Source: a virus
DNA length: 50,274 nucleotides
Virus record (IMG/VR): IMGVR_UViG_3300046506_000470
Span: 1-50,274 of that record
Direction: 5' to 3' (one strand)
In this document: positions 33,107-40,204 of the stretch, one piece after another
Numbering within the stretch: position 1 is the first letter of the stretch
Layout: every line of letters begins with the position of its first letter
Notes under the pieces: model-generated
What the model saw: only the letters and a program-made list of their open reading frames with translations
Told to the model about the DNA's origin: nothing
The model's database searches: none
Position numbers and translations under genes: made by a program

Positions 33107-33227
33107 GAGGCTCTCTCGTTCGTATTCTGGGTTCATGCCAAATCGGTACTACTGATCAAGGACGCATCGATGACCGACCCTTCAAAGCTGCAAGGCGAGA
33201 TACCCGCCCTTCAAAGAAACGCTATGG

Positions 33228-33446
33228 TTAAGCCGCAGATTTCTTCGCCTGCTTCTCTGGCTTTGCGAGTTCGTCATGCATCAGGTCAATAGCTCGGCCA
33301 GCGATGTAGTTGGGGTTGCTGATCTTCCCGCTACGGATGCGGAAGATCGTGGAGATGTCGCAGTTGGCTCGGTTCGCGATAGCTTTGTAGGTCAAGCCCG
33401 AGCCCAGCAAAGCATCCAGTTTGATCGGGAGTTCGGTAGCGCTCAT
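33228..33446 (-). CDS. cro: Cro-like helix-turn-helix repressor
   Basis: The start is ATG 33446 with AGGAGG 5 nt upstream. The frame extends to 33500 through the promoter. The 72-residue product contains a compact HTH (YKAIANRANCDISTIFRIRSGKIS, about residues 19-42) and a Lys-rich tail. It is divergent from the CI-type gene across a 102-bp operator region and first in the leftward early operon. It should repress the cI promoter during lytic growth. Confidence 0.85.
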   Translation of the reverse strand: MSATELPIKLDALLGSGLTYKAIANRANCDISTIFRIRSGKISNPNYIAGRAIDLMHDELAKPEKQAKKSAA

Positions 33447-33465
33447 GGCTGCCTCCTGTGTGGTT

Positions 33466-33491
33466 ATGCACATGATCATGCACCAGTGCAT
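33466..33491. promoter_or_regulatory. Operators at the cro promoter (OR-like)
   Basis: ATGCAC-CA-GTGCAT (33478-33491) is a perfect 14-bp palindrome with a 2-nt centre. The overlapping ATGCAC-AT-GATCAT (33466-33479) matches one half exactly. Together they cover the spacer and -10 of the leftward promoter. The same palindrome recurs at 38088 and 38113, which marks it as the binding site of the CI and Cro proteins. Confidence 0.8.
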
Positions 33492-33500
33492 ATCTGTCAA
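33472..33500 (-). promoter_or_regulatory. Leftward early promoter (PR-like, drives cro)
   Basis: On the minus strand a perfect TTGACA (33500-33495) is followed by a 17-nt spacer and GATCAT (33477-33472). The cro start is 26 bp further on. Operators sit on the spacer and -10, so repressor binding would block it. Confidence 0.75.
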
Positions 33501-33540
33501 CGACCGCCTCTATTGATGTATGCACGCCCCCCGGCGACTA

Positions 33541-33554
33541 TTGCACTCATGCAT
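33541..33554. promoter_or_regulatory. Operator overlapping the cI start codon
   Basis: TTGCAC-TC-ATGCAT matches the 14-bp operator at 10 of 12 half-site positions and overlaps the cI ATG at 33549. A further half-site ATGCAC lies at 33520. A weak -35-like TTGATG (33513) and -10-like GACTAT (33536) would start transcription at about the ATG, so cI mRNA may be leaderless as in lambda PRM. Confidence 0.6.
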
Positions 33555-34385
33555 AAATCTATTGATAAAAACCTTGCCGAGCTCATGGCTCGGGCCAAGG
33601 TCACCCAGGCTGATCTCTCTCGCTTGACGAAAATCGGGCAGCCGACTATTTCCCGAATACTCAAACCCGCGGGGCTAAAGGGGATTAAGGAGCCAACCGA
33701 TAAGCAAGTGAAGCCACTCGCCGACTTTTTCGGTGTGAGTACTGATCAACTCCGCGGATATGCACCGATTGATTCGCCTTCGGGTGGCACAACTGAGCAA
33801 GAGAAGCCGGTCTCTCCTGCCGATCTGGTTCGTGAGCTGCTTGCCAGGAATGTGAAGCTGCCTGATCACCTTAAGCAGAAGCTGATAGCCGTAGCCGACA
33901 GCCAAGGAGAGAAACCCAGCAATGTGATCACAGTCGACTTCTCACGGCCTGGGCAAGTCGGCGATGAGGTGTGGATCGCTCACTATGATGTGCGCGCGGC
34001 GATGGGAGGCGGTCAGATCCCGCACGAATTCCCTGAAATGCTCCAGGACATCCGTGTCAGCCCCAAGCATTTGCGCGAAATGGGCGTCACTTTTAAAGAG
34101 CACTTTCATCTGAAGATGATCACCGGCTGGGGCCAGTCGATGGCGCCCACGATCAAGGATCGCGACCCGCTGCTGGTGGATGTCACCATCCGAGAATTCA
34201 CAGGGGATGGCATCTATCTGTTCTCCCACGACGAGATGCTTTACGTAAAGCGTCTTCAGAAGAAGGGCAAGCAAGGCTTCAAAATGATTTCAGACAATAA
34301 GCATCACGACCCTGAGGATATCCGGGTGGATGACACTCACATCCTTGCGCGTGTGCTTTACGTATGGAATGGGCAGCCGGTTTGA
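33549..34385 (+). CDS. cI: CI-type phage repressor, HTH plus S24 LexA-like peptidase
   Basis: The start is ATG 33549. The open frame upstream runs through operators and the cro gene. The 278-residue protein has an N-terminal HTH (LAELMARAKVTQADLSRLTKIGQPTISRIL) at about 9-38 and a C-terminal S24 domain. TGWGQSMAPTIKDRDPLLVD carries Ser197 and MLYVKRLQ carries Lys234 of the catalytic dyad. It maintains lysogeny by binding the 14-bp operators and self-cleaves on SOS induction. There is no ribosome site before the ATG. Confidence 0.93.
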   Translation: MHKSIDKNLAELMARAKVTQADLSRLTKIGQPTISRILKPAGLKGIKEPTDKQVKPLADFFGVSTDQLRGYAPIDSPSGGTTEQEKPVSPADLVRELLARNVKLPDHLKQKLIAVADSQGEKPSNVITVDFSRPGQVGDEVWIAHYDVRAAMGGGQIPHEFPEMLQDIRVSPKHLREMGVTFKEHFHLKMITGWGQSMAPTIKDRDPLLVDVTIREFTGDGIYLFSHDEMLYVKRLQKKGKQGFKMISDNKHHDPEDIRVDDTHILARVLYVWNGQPV

Positions 34386-34624
34386 TCTGAGGGGATGACG
34401 TCTCCTATGAGGAGTACCAGGTGCGGTAAAAGAAGATCATGGGGGAGTGATGCCCCTCTCGGCACAGATGGCGCCAAGCGCCATGTGTCCGAGGTCGGTG
34501 CTGGCTTATCGCTAAGATGCGAGTGACGGGAGGGTTGAGCTAGCGCAAGCCAATCAGACTGGATAGTGATTTACAAGGTTGCAATGAACGTAGCTTTTAA
34601 TTAATCAATACAAAGGGATTTGCA

Positions 34625-35560
34625 GTGCCGAATTTCAATCTGTCCAAGCTCATAATAGATGAACCTCCATTCCGAAAGCTAAAAAAAATTGAGTTTGAAT
34701 TTGCTCCTAGAATCACGCTGATCGCCGGGCACAATGGCATTGGCAAGTCAACGATTCTTGCGCTGGTTGCAAACGGATCTGGGTTGACCGACTCAGAGCA
34801 TAGTAGCTATACCGGGAAAACATTTCAGGGAAACCTAAATGAGATCATCCACCTCGACTATGAGTCGGAATTTTCTGATAAGAAAATTGCAAATACGCTC
34901 CCCAAGCCAGTGCTGGAGTACTCGCTAGACGGCCAAGCTTTTAAAAAGCGATGCGCATTGACTAAAAGGACAGTGCCAGCAACAGAAACAAAAGCAGCTC
35001 GTCTTGAAGCACGGGTGGTTCCCAGGAACATCCCTCTCAAAGATTTTGCTGTCCCGGGCTCGGAAATAGTAATAGGAAGCGCATCAAAAGTTCCAATCCC
35101 TACTATTTACCTTGGCATGACACGGATGCTTCCAATTGGGGAAAGCGACCCCGAGATGGTCGAAAATACTCCTGACACATTAATAAATCCACTGGATGTG
35201 GACTTCATAACCAGCTTCGTAAATGGTGTCATAGGAGTAGGCGCTAACATTGGTGCCGATAAATCCATCACGACGCAGTCCATCAAGGGCACAAATAAGA
35301 CCACAAAGCATCCAGCTTACAGCCATAGTCCGAAGACCGTTTCATTGGGACAGGACAGCCTCAGCGCCATAGCGACAGCGCTTGCTTCCTTTCAAAAGCT
35401 AAAGCGTGAGTGGCCAGATTATCCAGGCGGTCTACTTGTGATTGACGAGCTCGATGCGGGCTTCCACCCACACGCACAGCAGAAGCTGATTAAAAGCATT
35501 GGGAATACAGCCAAAAACTTAATATACAGGTTGTCGCGACAACTCACTCACTGTGTTTAA
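34625..35560 (+). CDS. AAA ATPase, first part of a frameshifted OLD-like AAA-TOPRIM protein
   Basis: The start is GTG 34625 with AAGGGA 6 nt upstream. The 311-residue reading frame has Walker A GHNGIGKST (35-43), a signature-like SLGQDS (240-245) and Walker B LLVIDELD (270-277) followed by AGFHPHAQQKL. This is the ABC/SMC-type ATPase of OLD and related defence nucleases. After NTAKNL the frame runs into 12 meaningless residues. The -1 frame restores IQVVATTHSLCLIEA, the expected next segment. The gene is AT-richer than its neighbours and has a candidate promoter in the 239-bp gap upstream, so it looks like cargo. Confidence 0.8.
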   Translation: MPNFNLSKLIIDEPPFRKLKKIEFEFAPRITLIAGHNGIGKSTILALVANGSGLTDSEHSSYTGKTFQGNLNEIIHLDYESEFSDKKIANTLPKPVLEYSLDGQAFKKRCALTKRTVPATETKAARLEARVVPRNIPLKDFAVPGSEIVIGSASKVPIPTIYLGMTRMLPIGESDPEMVENTPDTLINPLDVDFITSFVNGVIGVGANIGADKSITTQSIKGTNKTTKHPAYSHSPKTVSLGQDSLSAIATALASFQKLKREWPDYPGGLLVIDELDAGFHPHAQQKLIKSIGNTAKNLIYRLSRQLTHCV

Positions 35561-35688
35561 TTGAGGCGATACATCCCGATGCAAATGCGATTGGGGCTAA
35601 AGGATCATACGTCGACAAAGTAATTTACATCAGAGATACGAATCATCCAAAGATCAAGGACTCATCCCTACAGTCGATCAAGGACGAC

Positions 35689-36327
35689 ATGAATCTGACA
35701 CCGCCTAAGCCTTTGAAAAAACCTGAGACGAAGTATCTGAAAGTATATCTAGAAGACGCCGAAGCAAATAGATTTATAAAAGCTTTAATCACTCGACGCG
35801 TCCAGAACAAGGTAAAGGAAGCCTGCGGTGCCTTATTGAAGCCCATCCCGATAAGTGTTGGGTGCGAAAACCTTCAAGGTTTGCAGCAATTCGACCCGCA
35901 TTTCAAAACTGTATTAATCGCCGTAGATGCAGACTCGACTGTGCGCAAGGGCAAAGGAAGAAATAAGATCAAAAACGTCGTCAAGCTTCCGGGCGGATCG
36001 GACGCAGCGGGTCGAGGTTTTAATCCCGAGCGCACGATCTATGAGTTTGTGAAGGAGCTTATAGAGAATGAAGACAATTACGTCAGAACCAGAGAGCATT
36101 TGGATGCCCTTGGAGTAACAAGCGACCAGCTCTATCACCATTTGATCGAAGGCGATGTTGTGATTACCAAGCGCGAATCATCCAAAAATTGGATGAAGGC
36201 TCGACTACAAATCATTGATGATTGGAACTTGATCGGCCTATGGCTTGCGGAGCACCCCGAGAAGGTTCAGGCCTTTGAGGGGGAGCTGCTGAAGGCGGCA
36301 GTGGCGACAGCAGAACTGACATTTTGA
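35689..36327 (+). CDS. TOPRIM-like domain, second part of the OLD-like protein
   Basis: The 212-residue ORF opens at an internal ATG. Its frame is open back to about 35518 and includes VVATTHSLCLIEAIHPDANAIGA. It has KYLKVYLEDAEANRF with the TOPRIM Glu, and VLIAVDADS with the Asp-x-Asp pair. KLPGGSDAAGRGFNPERTIYEFV is typical of TOPRIM-linked nuclease domains. No ribosome site precedes the ATG, so on its own it is probably not made. If the frame were repaired it would form the nuclease half of the upstream ATPase. Confidence 0.65.
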   Translation: MNLTPPKPLKKPETKYLKVYLEDAEANRFIKALITRRVQNKVKEACGALLKPIPISVGCENLQGLQQFDPHFKTVLIAVDADSTVRKGKGRNKIKNVVKLPGGSDAAGRGFNPERTIYEFVKELIENEDNYVRTREHLDALGVTSDQLYHHLIEGDVVITKRESSKNWMKARLQIIDDWNLIGLWLAEHPEKVQAFEGELLKAAVATAELTF

Positions 36328-36391
36328 AGGCTGGCCAAGTATACTGCGCGCCGCTAAACTGAGGCTTGCATACCTCAAAGGATGAGATTGA

Positions 36392-37270
36392 ATGTACTCC
36401 AACAAGCTGTATAGCCCACTGCGATACCCTGGGGGAAAGGCCCGGTTTGCGCATTTTATTTCGGAAGTCATGCGCGCCAACGGCCTGATTGGAGGTCATT
36501 ATCTGGAGCCTTTCGCTGGCGGCGCAGGGGTTGCTTTGGAGCTTCTCTTCGACGGGCATGCCTCGCACATACATATCAATGACCTAGACCCTGCCGTCCA
36601 TGCTTTTTGGGCGGCCGCGACAGCCGACGCTGAGGGCATGCTGAAGCTACTCCACGACACGCCAATCACAATGGATCAGTGGCATCACTGGCGCTCTGTA
36701 ATGCTTTGCCAGGATCCTAATCTGTCGCCAGCTGAGCGCGGGTTCGCAACCCTGTTCGTGAATCGAACCAACCGCTCTGGCATTCTGAAGGGCGGTGTAA
36801 TTGGCGGTAAAGCCCAGACTGGCGCTTACAAACTCGATGCCAGGTTCAGCAAGGAGATGATCTCGGCAAGATTGGAGCGCATTGCCCTCCACGCTGGATC
36901 GATCTCCGTTTACTGCGAAGACGCTTTTCAGCTCTTAGGCCGAGCTTCGGTTCTGTTACCTGAGAAATCGTTGATTTACTTGGATCCTCCTTACTACGTA
37001 AAAGGGCGCGGCTTGTATAGAAATTTCTACAAGCATGACGACCACTTGCAGATCGCTCGCCTTCTTCAGTCGCCGGAATTTGGGCGGCCTTGGGTGGTCT
37101 CCTACGACAGCGCGCCAGAAATATGCGAGATGTATAGCGAGAATGAGGCGCTCAGCTACGGCCTTCATTACACTGCGCAGGCTCGCTATGTTGGCGATGA
37201 GGTGATGTTCTTCAAGGAGGGCATTGCAATTCCTGACACCAAAATTCCCAGAGCGACGGTCGCCGCGTAG
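36392..37270 (+). CDS. D12-class N6-adenine DNA methyltransferase
   Basis: The 292-residue protein carries the D12/Dam order: PLRYPGGKARFAHF (motif X, residues 9-22), LEPFAGGAGVALEL (motif I, 38-51), FVNRTNRSGILKGGVIGG and LDPPYYVKGRGLY with catalytic DPPY at 198-201. It methylates adenine in DNA, with an unknown recognition site. A GGATGAG ribosome site precedes the ATG. It lies 64 bp after the AAA-TOPRIM gene in the same direction, suggesting a two-gene unit. A hairpin closes the unit at 37276. Confidence 0.92.
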   Translation: MYSNKLYSPLRYPGGKARFAHFISEVMRANGLIGGHYLEPFAGGAGVALELLFDGHASHIHINDLDPAVHAFWAAATADAEGMLKLLHDTPITMDQWHHWRSVMLCQDPNLSPAERGFATLFVNRTNRSGILKGGVIGGKAQTGAYKLDARFSKEMISARLERIALHAGSISVYCEDAFQLLGRASVLLPEKSLIYLDPPYYVKGRGLYRNFYKHDDHLQIARLLQSPEFGRPWVVSYDSAPEICEMYSENEALSYGLHYTAQARYVGDEVMFFKEGIAIPDTKIPRATVAA

Positions 37271-37275
37271 CCCAT

Positions 37276-37295
37276 GCCCGGCCACAGCGCCGGGC
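37276..37295 (+). terminator. Hairpin after the methyltransferase gene
   Basis: The stem GCCCGG / CCGGGC with an 8-nt loop is followed by TTCTCGT, a poor T-tract. It is a probable weak terminator 5 bp after the stop. Confidence 0.5.
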
Positions 37296-37393
37296 TTCTC
37301 GTATCTGCCCTTCGCCTGCAAATAATTGCAATTCCCCCTTGCGGTCCAACTCAGTCATATAGCGTCAGCCTGGAACCCACCCAGGAGAGCGCC

Positions 37394-37621
37394 ATGCTCT
37401 ACCACGACAACATCATCCGTAATCTTCCCTTCTACTGCCCACCAGGCTTGCAAGTAACCCTCAAGCGCGTCGGGCGCACGAAGGGGCAGTTCCGCATCAA
37501 GGGCGCAGACCGATCGTTCTTGCTCACCAGCAATCGGCCTGACATCTTCACATTCGAGAGCAACGATACGCAGATGAAGCGGTTCTTTGCTGACGCGTAC
37601 CAGCGATACGCTAACAGCTAA
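37394..37621 (+). CDS. Small hypothetical protein
   Basis: The start is ATG 37394 (MLYHDNIIRNLPFYCPPGLQ) with AGGAG 6 nt upstream. The open frame to 37274 lacks a site. The 75-residue protein is basic and soluble (VTLKRVGRTKGQFRIKGADRSFLL) and ends in FFADAYQRYANS. No family recognised. A possible imperfect hairpin with a short T-run follows at about 37635-37660. Confidence 0.65.
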   Translation: MLYHDNIIRNLPFYCPPGLQVTLKRVGRTKGQFRIKGADRSFLLTSNRPDIFTFESNDTQMKRFFADAYQRYANS

Positions 37622-37665
37622 ATTATCCGGACGAGCGCGCCACTGAGCGGGCTTTTTAGTGCGTT

Positions 37666-37977
37666 TCAGAAAGGCGCAGACTCAGCCTCGGGCTCGTAGT
37701 CATTCGCCTCGACCGGACGCTCGTCTGCCGGGATCGGGTCCCATTTAACAGTGACAGCCCCGTCATCATCGAAGGTTATGTCCAAGTCATCCGTTGCGGT
37801 TAAAACCCCCATCACCTCGTCCCACTCCCTATCCCCGTCCGTATCTAACCGGTGGATAGTCACCCAGCGCTGAAGCTGCGCGACAGGGTGGTTTATCATC
37901 CCCGAAACTCTCAAGCCAAGCCGCTCGACACCGCTCATTTCCTGCCGTACTACTGGTTTAGCCTGCTTCTTCGCCAC
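37666..37977 (-). CDS. DUF1654-family protein
   Basis: The 103-residue protein has the DUF1654 plan: SGVERLGLRVSGMINHPVAQLQRWVTIHRL, then EWDEVMGVLTATDDLDITFDDDGAVTVKWDPI. The family is typical of Pseudomonas and its phages and has no known function. The start is GTG 37977 with GGGAGGATGAGG just upstream. It is the only minus-strand gene between two plus-strand blocks. It has its own divergent promoter next to the PL-like operators, so it may be expressed in the lysogen or under repressor control. Confidence 0.85.
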   Translation of the reverse strand: MAKKQAKPVVRQEMSGVERLGLRVSGMINHPVAQLQRWVTIHRLDTDGDREWDEVMGVLTATDDLDITFDDDGAVTVKWDPIPADERPVEANDYEPEAESAPF

Positions 37978-38024
37978 GCCTCATCCTCCCTATAAAAGCT
38001 GTATATCCATACAGGTTGACACCG

Positions 38025-38054
38025 ATCATAGCCCAGCACTTTCCGGAAAGTGAA
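38025..38054 (-). promoter_or_regulatory. Candidate promoter of the DUF1654 gene
   Basis: On the minus strand TTCACT (38054-38049) is followed by an 18-nt spacer and TATGAT (38030-38025). The gene starts 48 bp downstream. It is divergent from the rightward promoter, with the repressor operators between them. Confidence 0.5.
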
Positions 38055-38087
38055 ACGCTTTCTCGGAAATCTTCCTACAAATAAAAT

Positions 38088-38126
38088 ATGCACTAGTGCA
38101 TTGACACTGCAATTGCACTGGTGCAT
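38088..38126. promoter_or_regulatory. Second pair of repressor operators (OL-like)
   Basis: ATGCAC-TA-GTGCAT (38088-38101) and TTGCAC-TG-GTGCAT (38113-38126) are the same 14-bp palindrome found at the cI/cro switch, the first perfect and the second with one change. They flank and overlap the -35 and -10 of the promoter at 38101, with centres 25 bp apart. Confidence 0.85.
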
Positions 38127-38129
38127 ATT
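38101..38129 (+). promoter_or_regulatory. Rightward early promoter (PL-like)
   Basis: A perfect TTGACA (38101-38106) is separated by 17 nt from CATATT (38124-38129). Both elements touch repressor operators. It would drive the plus-strand early operon through a long leader to the first gene at 38659. Confidence 0.8.
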
Positions 38130-38658
38130 TACATTCATCGAGACGCCATAGCCCCTCAACAGGCACAGCGAAACGAACCGCTCTTTAACAGCCAGCGCAA
38201 CAACACAACAGACCGCATTGCCTCTACCGGCGACCGGCGATCAGACAGGCGAACGAGGAAAGCCTGCCAACAACAGGGAGAACCCTGGACGGCTGATTGA
38301 GGGCGAAATGCCCGCACCGCGTGAACGACCCGGCAAGCAATGCAAACCGCGAATCCCAGCGGCAGAAGGGAGAGACACCGAATTGAATTAGCGCTCTGAG
38401 CCTCGGCTTTGAGGAGCGCCGGACTTGATGCAGCAATGCCACACCACAGCCGGGCCAATTGAGCTGCAGGCTGCATCTCGTATAACCGTTGATGTCGCCA
38501 CCGCCTGTTGATAGGTGGCGTCGGAGGAAGCTCAAGGCCCAACCCAACCAGATCCCACGGCCTGCAATCAACAGCGGGCACGGGGCGCACAGACAGAGCG
38601 GTCGCTTCCTGATGCAGCTTGGCAACAGGCTGCATTGGGAAATCAACCGGAGCACACC
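38130..38658 (+). ncRNA. Long structured early leader RNA with boxA
   Basis: About 530 nt between the rightward promoter and the first well-supported gene. A boxA-like CGCTCTTTAACA lies at 38179-38190, 11 of 12 bases like the rRNA boxA. Hairpins follow: CAGGC/GCCTG (38246-38266), CAGGG-AGAA-CCCTG (38274-38287), GGGC-GAAAT-GCCC (38301-38313), GCGCTC/GAGCGC with an inner stem (38391-38419), GATGCAGC/GCTGCATC (38427-38477), CGCCACC/GGTGGCG (38496-38520) and ATGCAGC/GCTGCAT (38612-38635). This suggests an antitermination leader, nut- or put-like. ORFs inside lack ribosome sites. Confidence 0.55.
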
Positions 38659-39066
38659 ATGGCAAGCACTGATGAGATACGCATTACCTGGCCGGGCCGG
38701 GTGATCGTTGAGAAAGGGAAAATCGTGGTTGAAGGGTTCACTGCCGACAACGCCAGCTGCCGGGAGGTTGCGACGATGGCAGCAGCATGGGCGATTGGCG
38801 AACTGCAGCGCGAAATGCTGAAGAACATCGAACGCCCAGGCGGTGGAAACATCGGTATCGGTGGCCCGCTTGATCTGGATTTGAAAGAGTCCACTGGCGA
38901 CGTCGAGCTGCTTATTGAGCAGGAAGGCGGAACGCTGCTTCAGCACGATGGGCCATTGAGAACCGTCCTACTCTACGCGGCGGGACAGCTCGAAAGCAGC
39001 GAGCGGCTGCAGCTGATTTCGCAGCTTCAAGCGTCGCATCAAGAAATGGATTCTCGTTTCCGATAG
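38659..39066 (+). CDS. First rightward early gene, hypothetical
   Basis: The start is ATG 38659 with GGAG 6 nt upstream. The 135-residue product begins MASTDEIRITWPGRVIVEKG and includes DNASCREVATMAAAWAIGELQREM and a Gly-rich segment before the acidic LDLDLKESTGDVELL. No family is recognised. Lambda encodes N at the equivalent position, but this protein lacks the Arg-rich motif of N proteins, so it is not an obvious N analogue. Confidence 0.68.
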   Translation: MASTDEIRITWPGRVIVEKGKIVVEGFTADNASCREVATMAAAWAIGELQREMLKNIERPGGGNIGIGGPLDLDLKESTGDVELLIEQEGGTLLQHDGPLRTVLLYAAGQLESSERLQLISQLQASHQEMDSRFR

Positions 39067-39120
39067 AGACAACCAGCGCCAGCGTCAGCCTGACGTTAAC
39101 TGCCCGAGCCCTGGCCAGGC

Positions 39121-39212
39121 GCCAGGCCGCATCGGCAGATGCCATGCCAGTCTCGTTGGCTGGGTTTGGTCACCCGTGCATGGCATCTGACCGATGCGGA
39201 CGAACACCTGGC
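39121..39212 (+). ncRNA. Very long imperfect hairpin, candidate structured RNA
   Basis: CCGCATCGG plus AGATGCCATGC (39127-39147) pair with GCATGGCATCT plus CCGATGCGG (39178-39199), interrupted only by a C versus GA bulge. GCCAGG (39121) and CCTGGC (39207) extend the stem. The 30-nt loop has an inner GGGT/ACCC. It lies in a 436-bp gap (39067-39502) with no convincing gene. The gap ends in a terminator, so it could be a small RNA or a regulatory 5' region. Confidence 0.6.
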
Positions 39213-39401
39213 ACCAGTAAGTGCCGGCCACCTGCAAGACGTCAGCTAAGGCTCACTACGGTGAACCCTAAACCGCCTAAAGCTGACCCCCATCAACATT
39301 AATCGTGAGGATTTGCAGCCATGTAAACGCAATCAACTGTCTCGCGGCCACATGCCGCCAGTCAGCGCGGGGTGACGTATGGAGGCATGCTCACCCAATG
39401 A

Positions 39402-39427
39402 AAGCCCGGTTCCGATCGGGCTTTTTT
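39402..39427 (+). terminator. Intrinsic terminator
   Basis: AAGCCCG / CGGGCTT with an 8-nt loop is followed by a T-run on the plus strand. It lies 75 bp before the next gene, so the rightward operon needs antitermination or read-through here. Confidence 0.85.
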
Positions 39428-39502
39428 ATGCCCGCGATTATCCGCCAGCCCTCTCCCACCAGAGCGCTGACGAATACACGTGAACCAACCAAGGAGAAGG
39501 CC

Positions 39503-39802
39503 ATGCGCCTCGAAATGCATCCAACAATGCAGCTGAAAGTCGATGGCCTTAACGCCATCCGTGCTCGCGCCCACCTCGCCACAGCGGAGCTTTACGCCAT
39601 GATCGGTAAAGAGCCGCCAGCACAGAAGATTCGCTTTCAGGTCGTCACCAAGGGCACCAACGCTTACCACATCGTTGAGCTGTCCAGCGGCAAGGTAAAG
39701 GGCTTTCGTTTCACCTGGCAGGCCGCGGTCAACTTCGCGCAGGAACTTGAAGCGCGCCACGACGGCGTTCTGGTGAAACTTTCTCAGGCGGCGCTTCAAT
39801 GA
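39503..39802 (+). CDS. Small hypothetical early protein
   Basis: The start is ATG 39503 with AAGGAG upstream. The frame opens to 39305 but crosses the terminator. The 99-residue product (MRLEMHPTMQLKVDGLNAIRARAHLATAELYAMIG, then YHIVELSSGKVKGFRFTWQAAVNFAQELEAR) looks like one alpha/beta domain. No family recognised. It overlaps the next gene by ATGA. Confidence 0.68.
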   Translation: MRLEMHPTMQLKVDGLNAIRARAHLATAELYAMIGKEPPAQKIRFQVVTKGTNAYHIVELSSGKVKGFRFTWQAAVNFAQELEARHDGVLVKLSQAALQ

Positions 39803-40110
39803 TCGGTGAGAGCGTGCCGGACCAGCACAAACAGGCCATCGCGCAGCTCAGCGCCCAGATCGACCATTACTTGGCCACTGGTGGAAGAGTCTTGCAAGTC
39901 GAACGGGGCGTCAGTGCCGAAGTAACGATGACGGGGATGTCGGCCAACCACGCGAAGCTCAAGGTGGGTCGTGACCGTTTGGCGCCAACCGTGCGGCAAC
40001 ATGCGGAGCAAGGCCTAACCCTAACGCAGATCGCCACGGCAACGACGCTTCGCAAAAAACGCATCTTGGTCATCGCTCGCGAGAACAACATCACCATCGC
40101 AGGTAGCTAA
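39799..40110 (+). CDS. Small protein with possible helix-turn-helix
   Basis: The 103-residue protein starts in an ATGA overlap. The C-terminal half (RLAPTVRQHAEQGLTLTQIATATTLRKKRILVIARENNI) reads like a recognition helix-turn-helix of a Hin-type fold. The N-terminal half is helical with a beta pair. It may be a DNA-binding protein of the early operon. No family named. Confidence 0.65.
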   Translation: MIGESVPDQHKQAIAQLSAQIDHYLATGGRVLQVERGVSAEVTMTGMSANHAKLKVGRDRLAPTVRQHAEQGLTLTQIATATTLRKKRILVIARENNITIAGS

Positions 40111-40204
40111 TGCGCCGCTTTATCTCAAAAGCGAATTGCCGCCGCCGACACTCCCAACATCAACTCCCACCCAGCGGGCTGAAAACCCAAGCGGAGAATT
40201 ACGC

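Larger units (their letters stand above)
34625..36327 (+). pseudogene. Full OLD-like AAA-TOPRIM gene broken by a single frameshift near 35518
   Basis: Joining the zero frame up to about 35518 with the -1 frame from there gives one protein of about 567 residues: AAA ATPase, TTHS sensor segment and C-terminal TOPRIM domain. One missing base near CCAAAAACTT would explain the break. It could be a real inactivating mutation, a sequencing error in the short A-run, or less likely a regulated frameshift, since C-AAA-AAC is a poor slippery site. Confidence 0.7.

Noticed and set aside
35513-35520. Programmed -1 frameshift in the AAA-TOPRIM gene
   Set aside because: C-AAA-AAC does not allow proper re-pairing in the P site and there is no obvious stimulating structure; simple mutation or error is more likely.
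38224-38946. 240-codon minus-strand ORF over the early leader
   Set aside because: Arg/Cys/Ser-rich, no ribosome site, and it runs antisense to the first rightward gene; leader hairpins explain the openness better.
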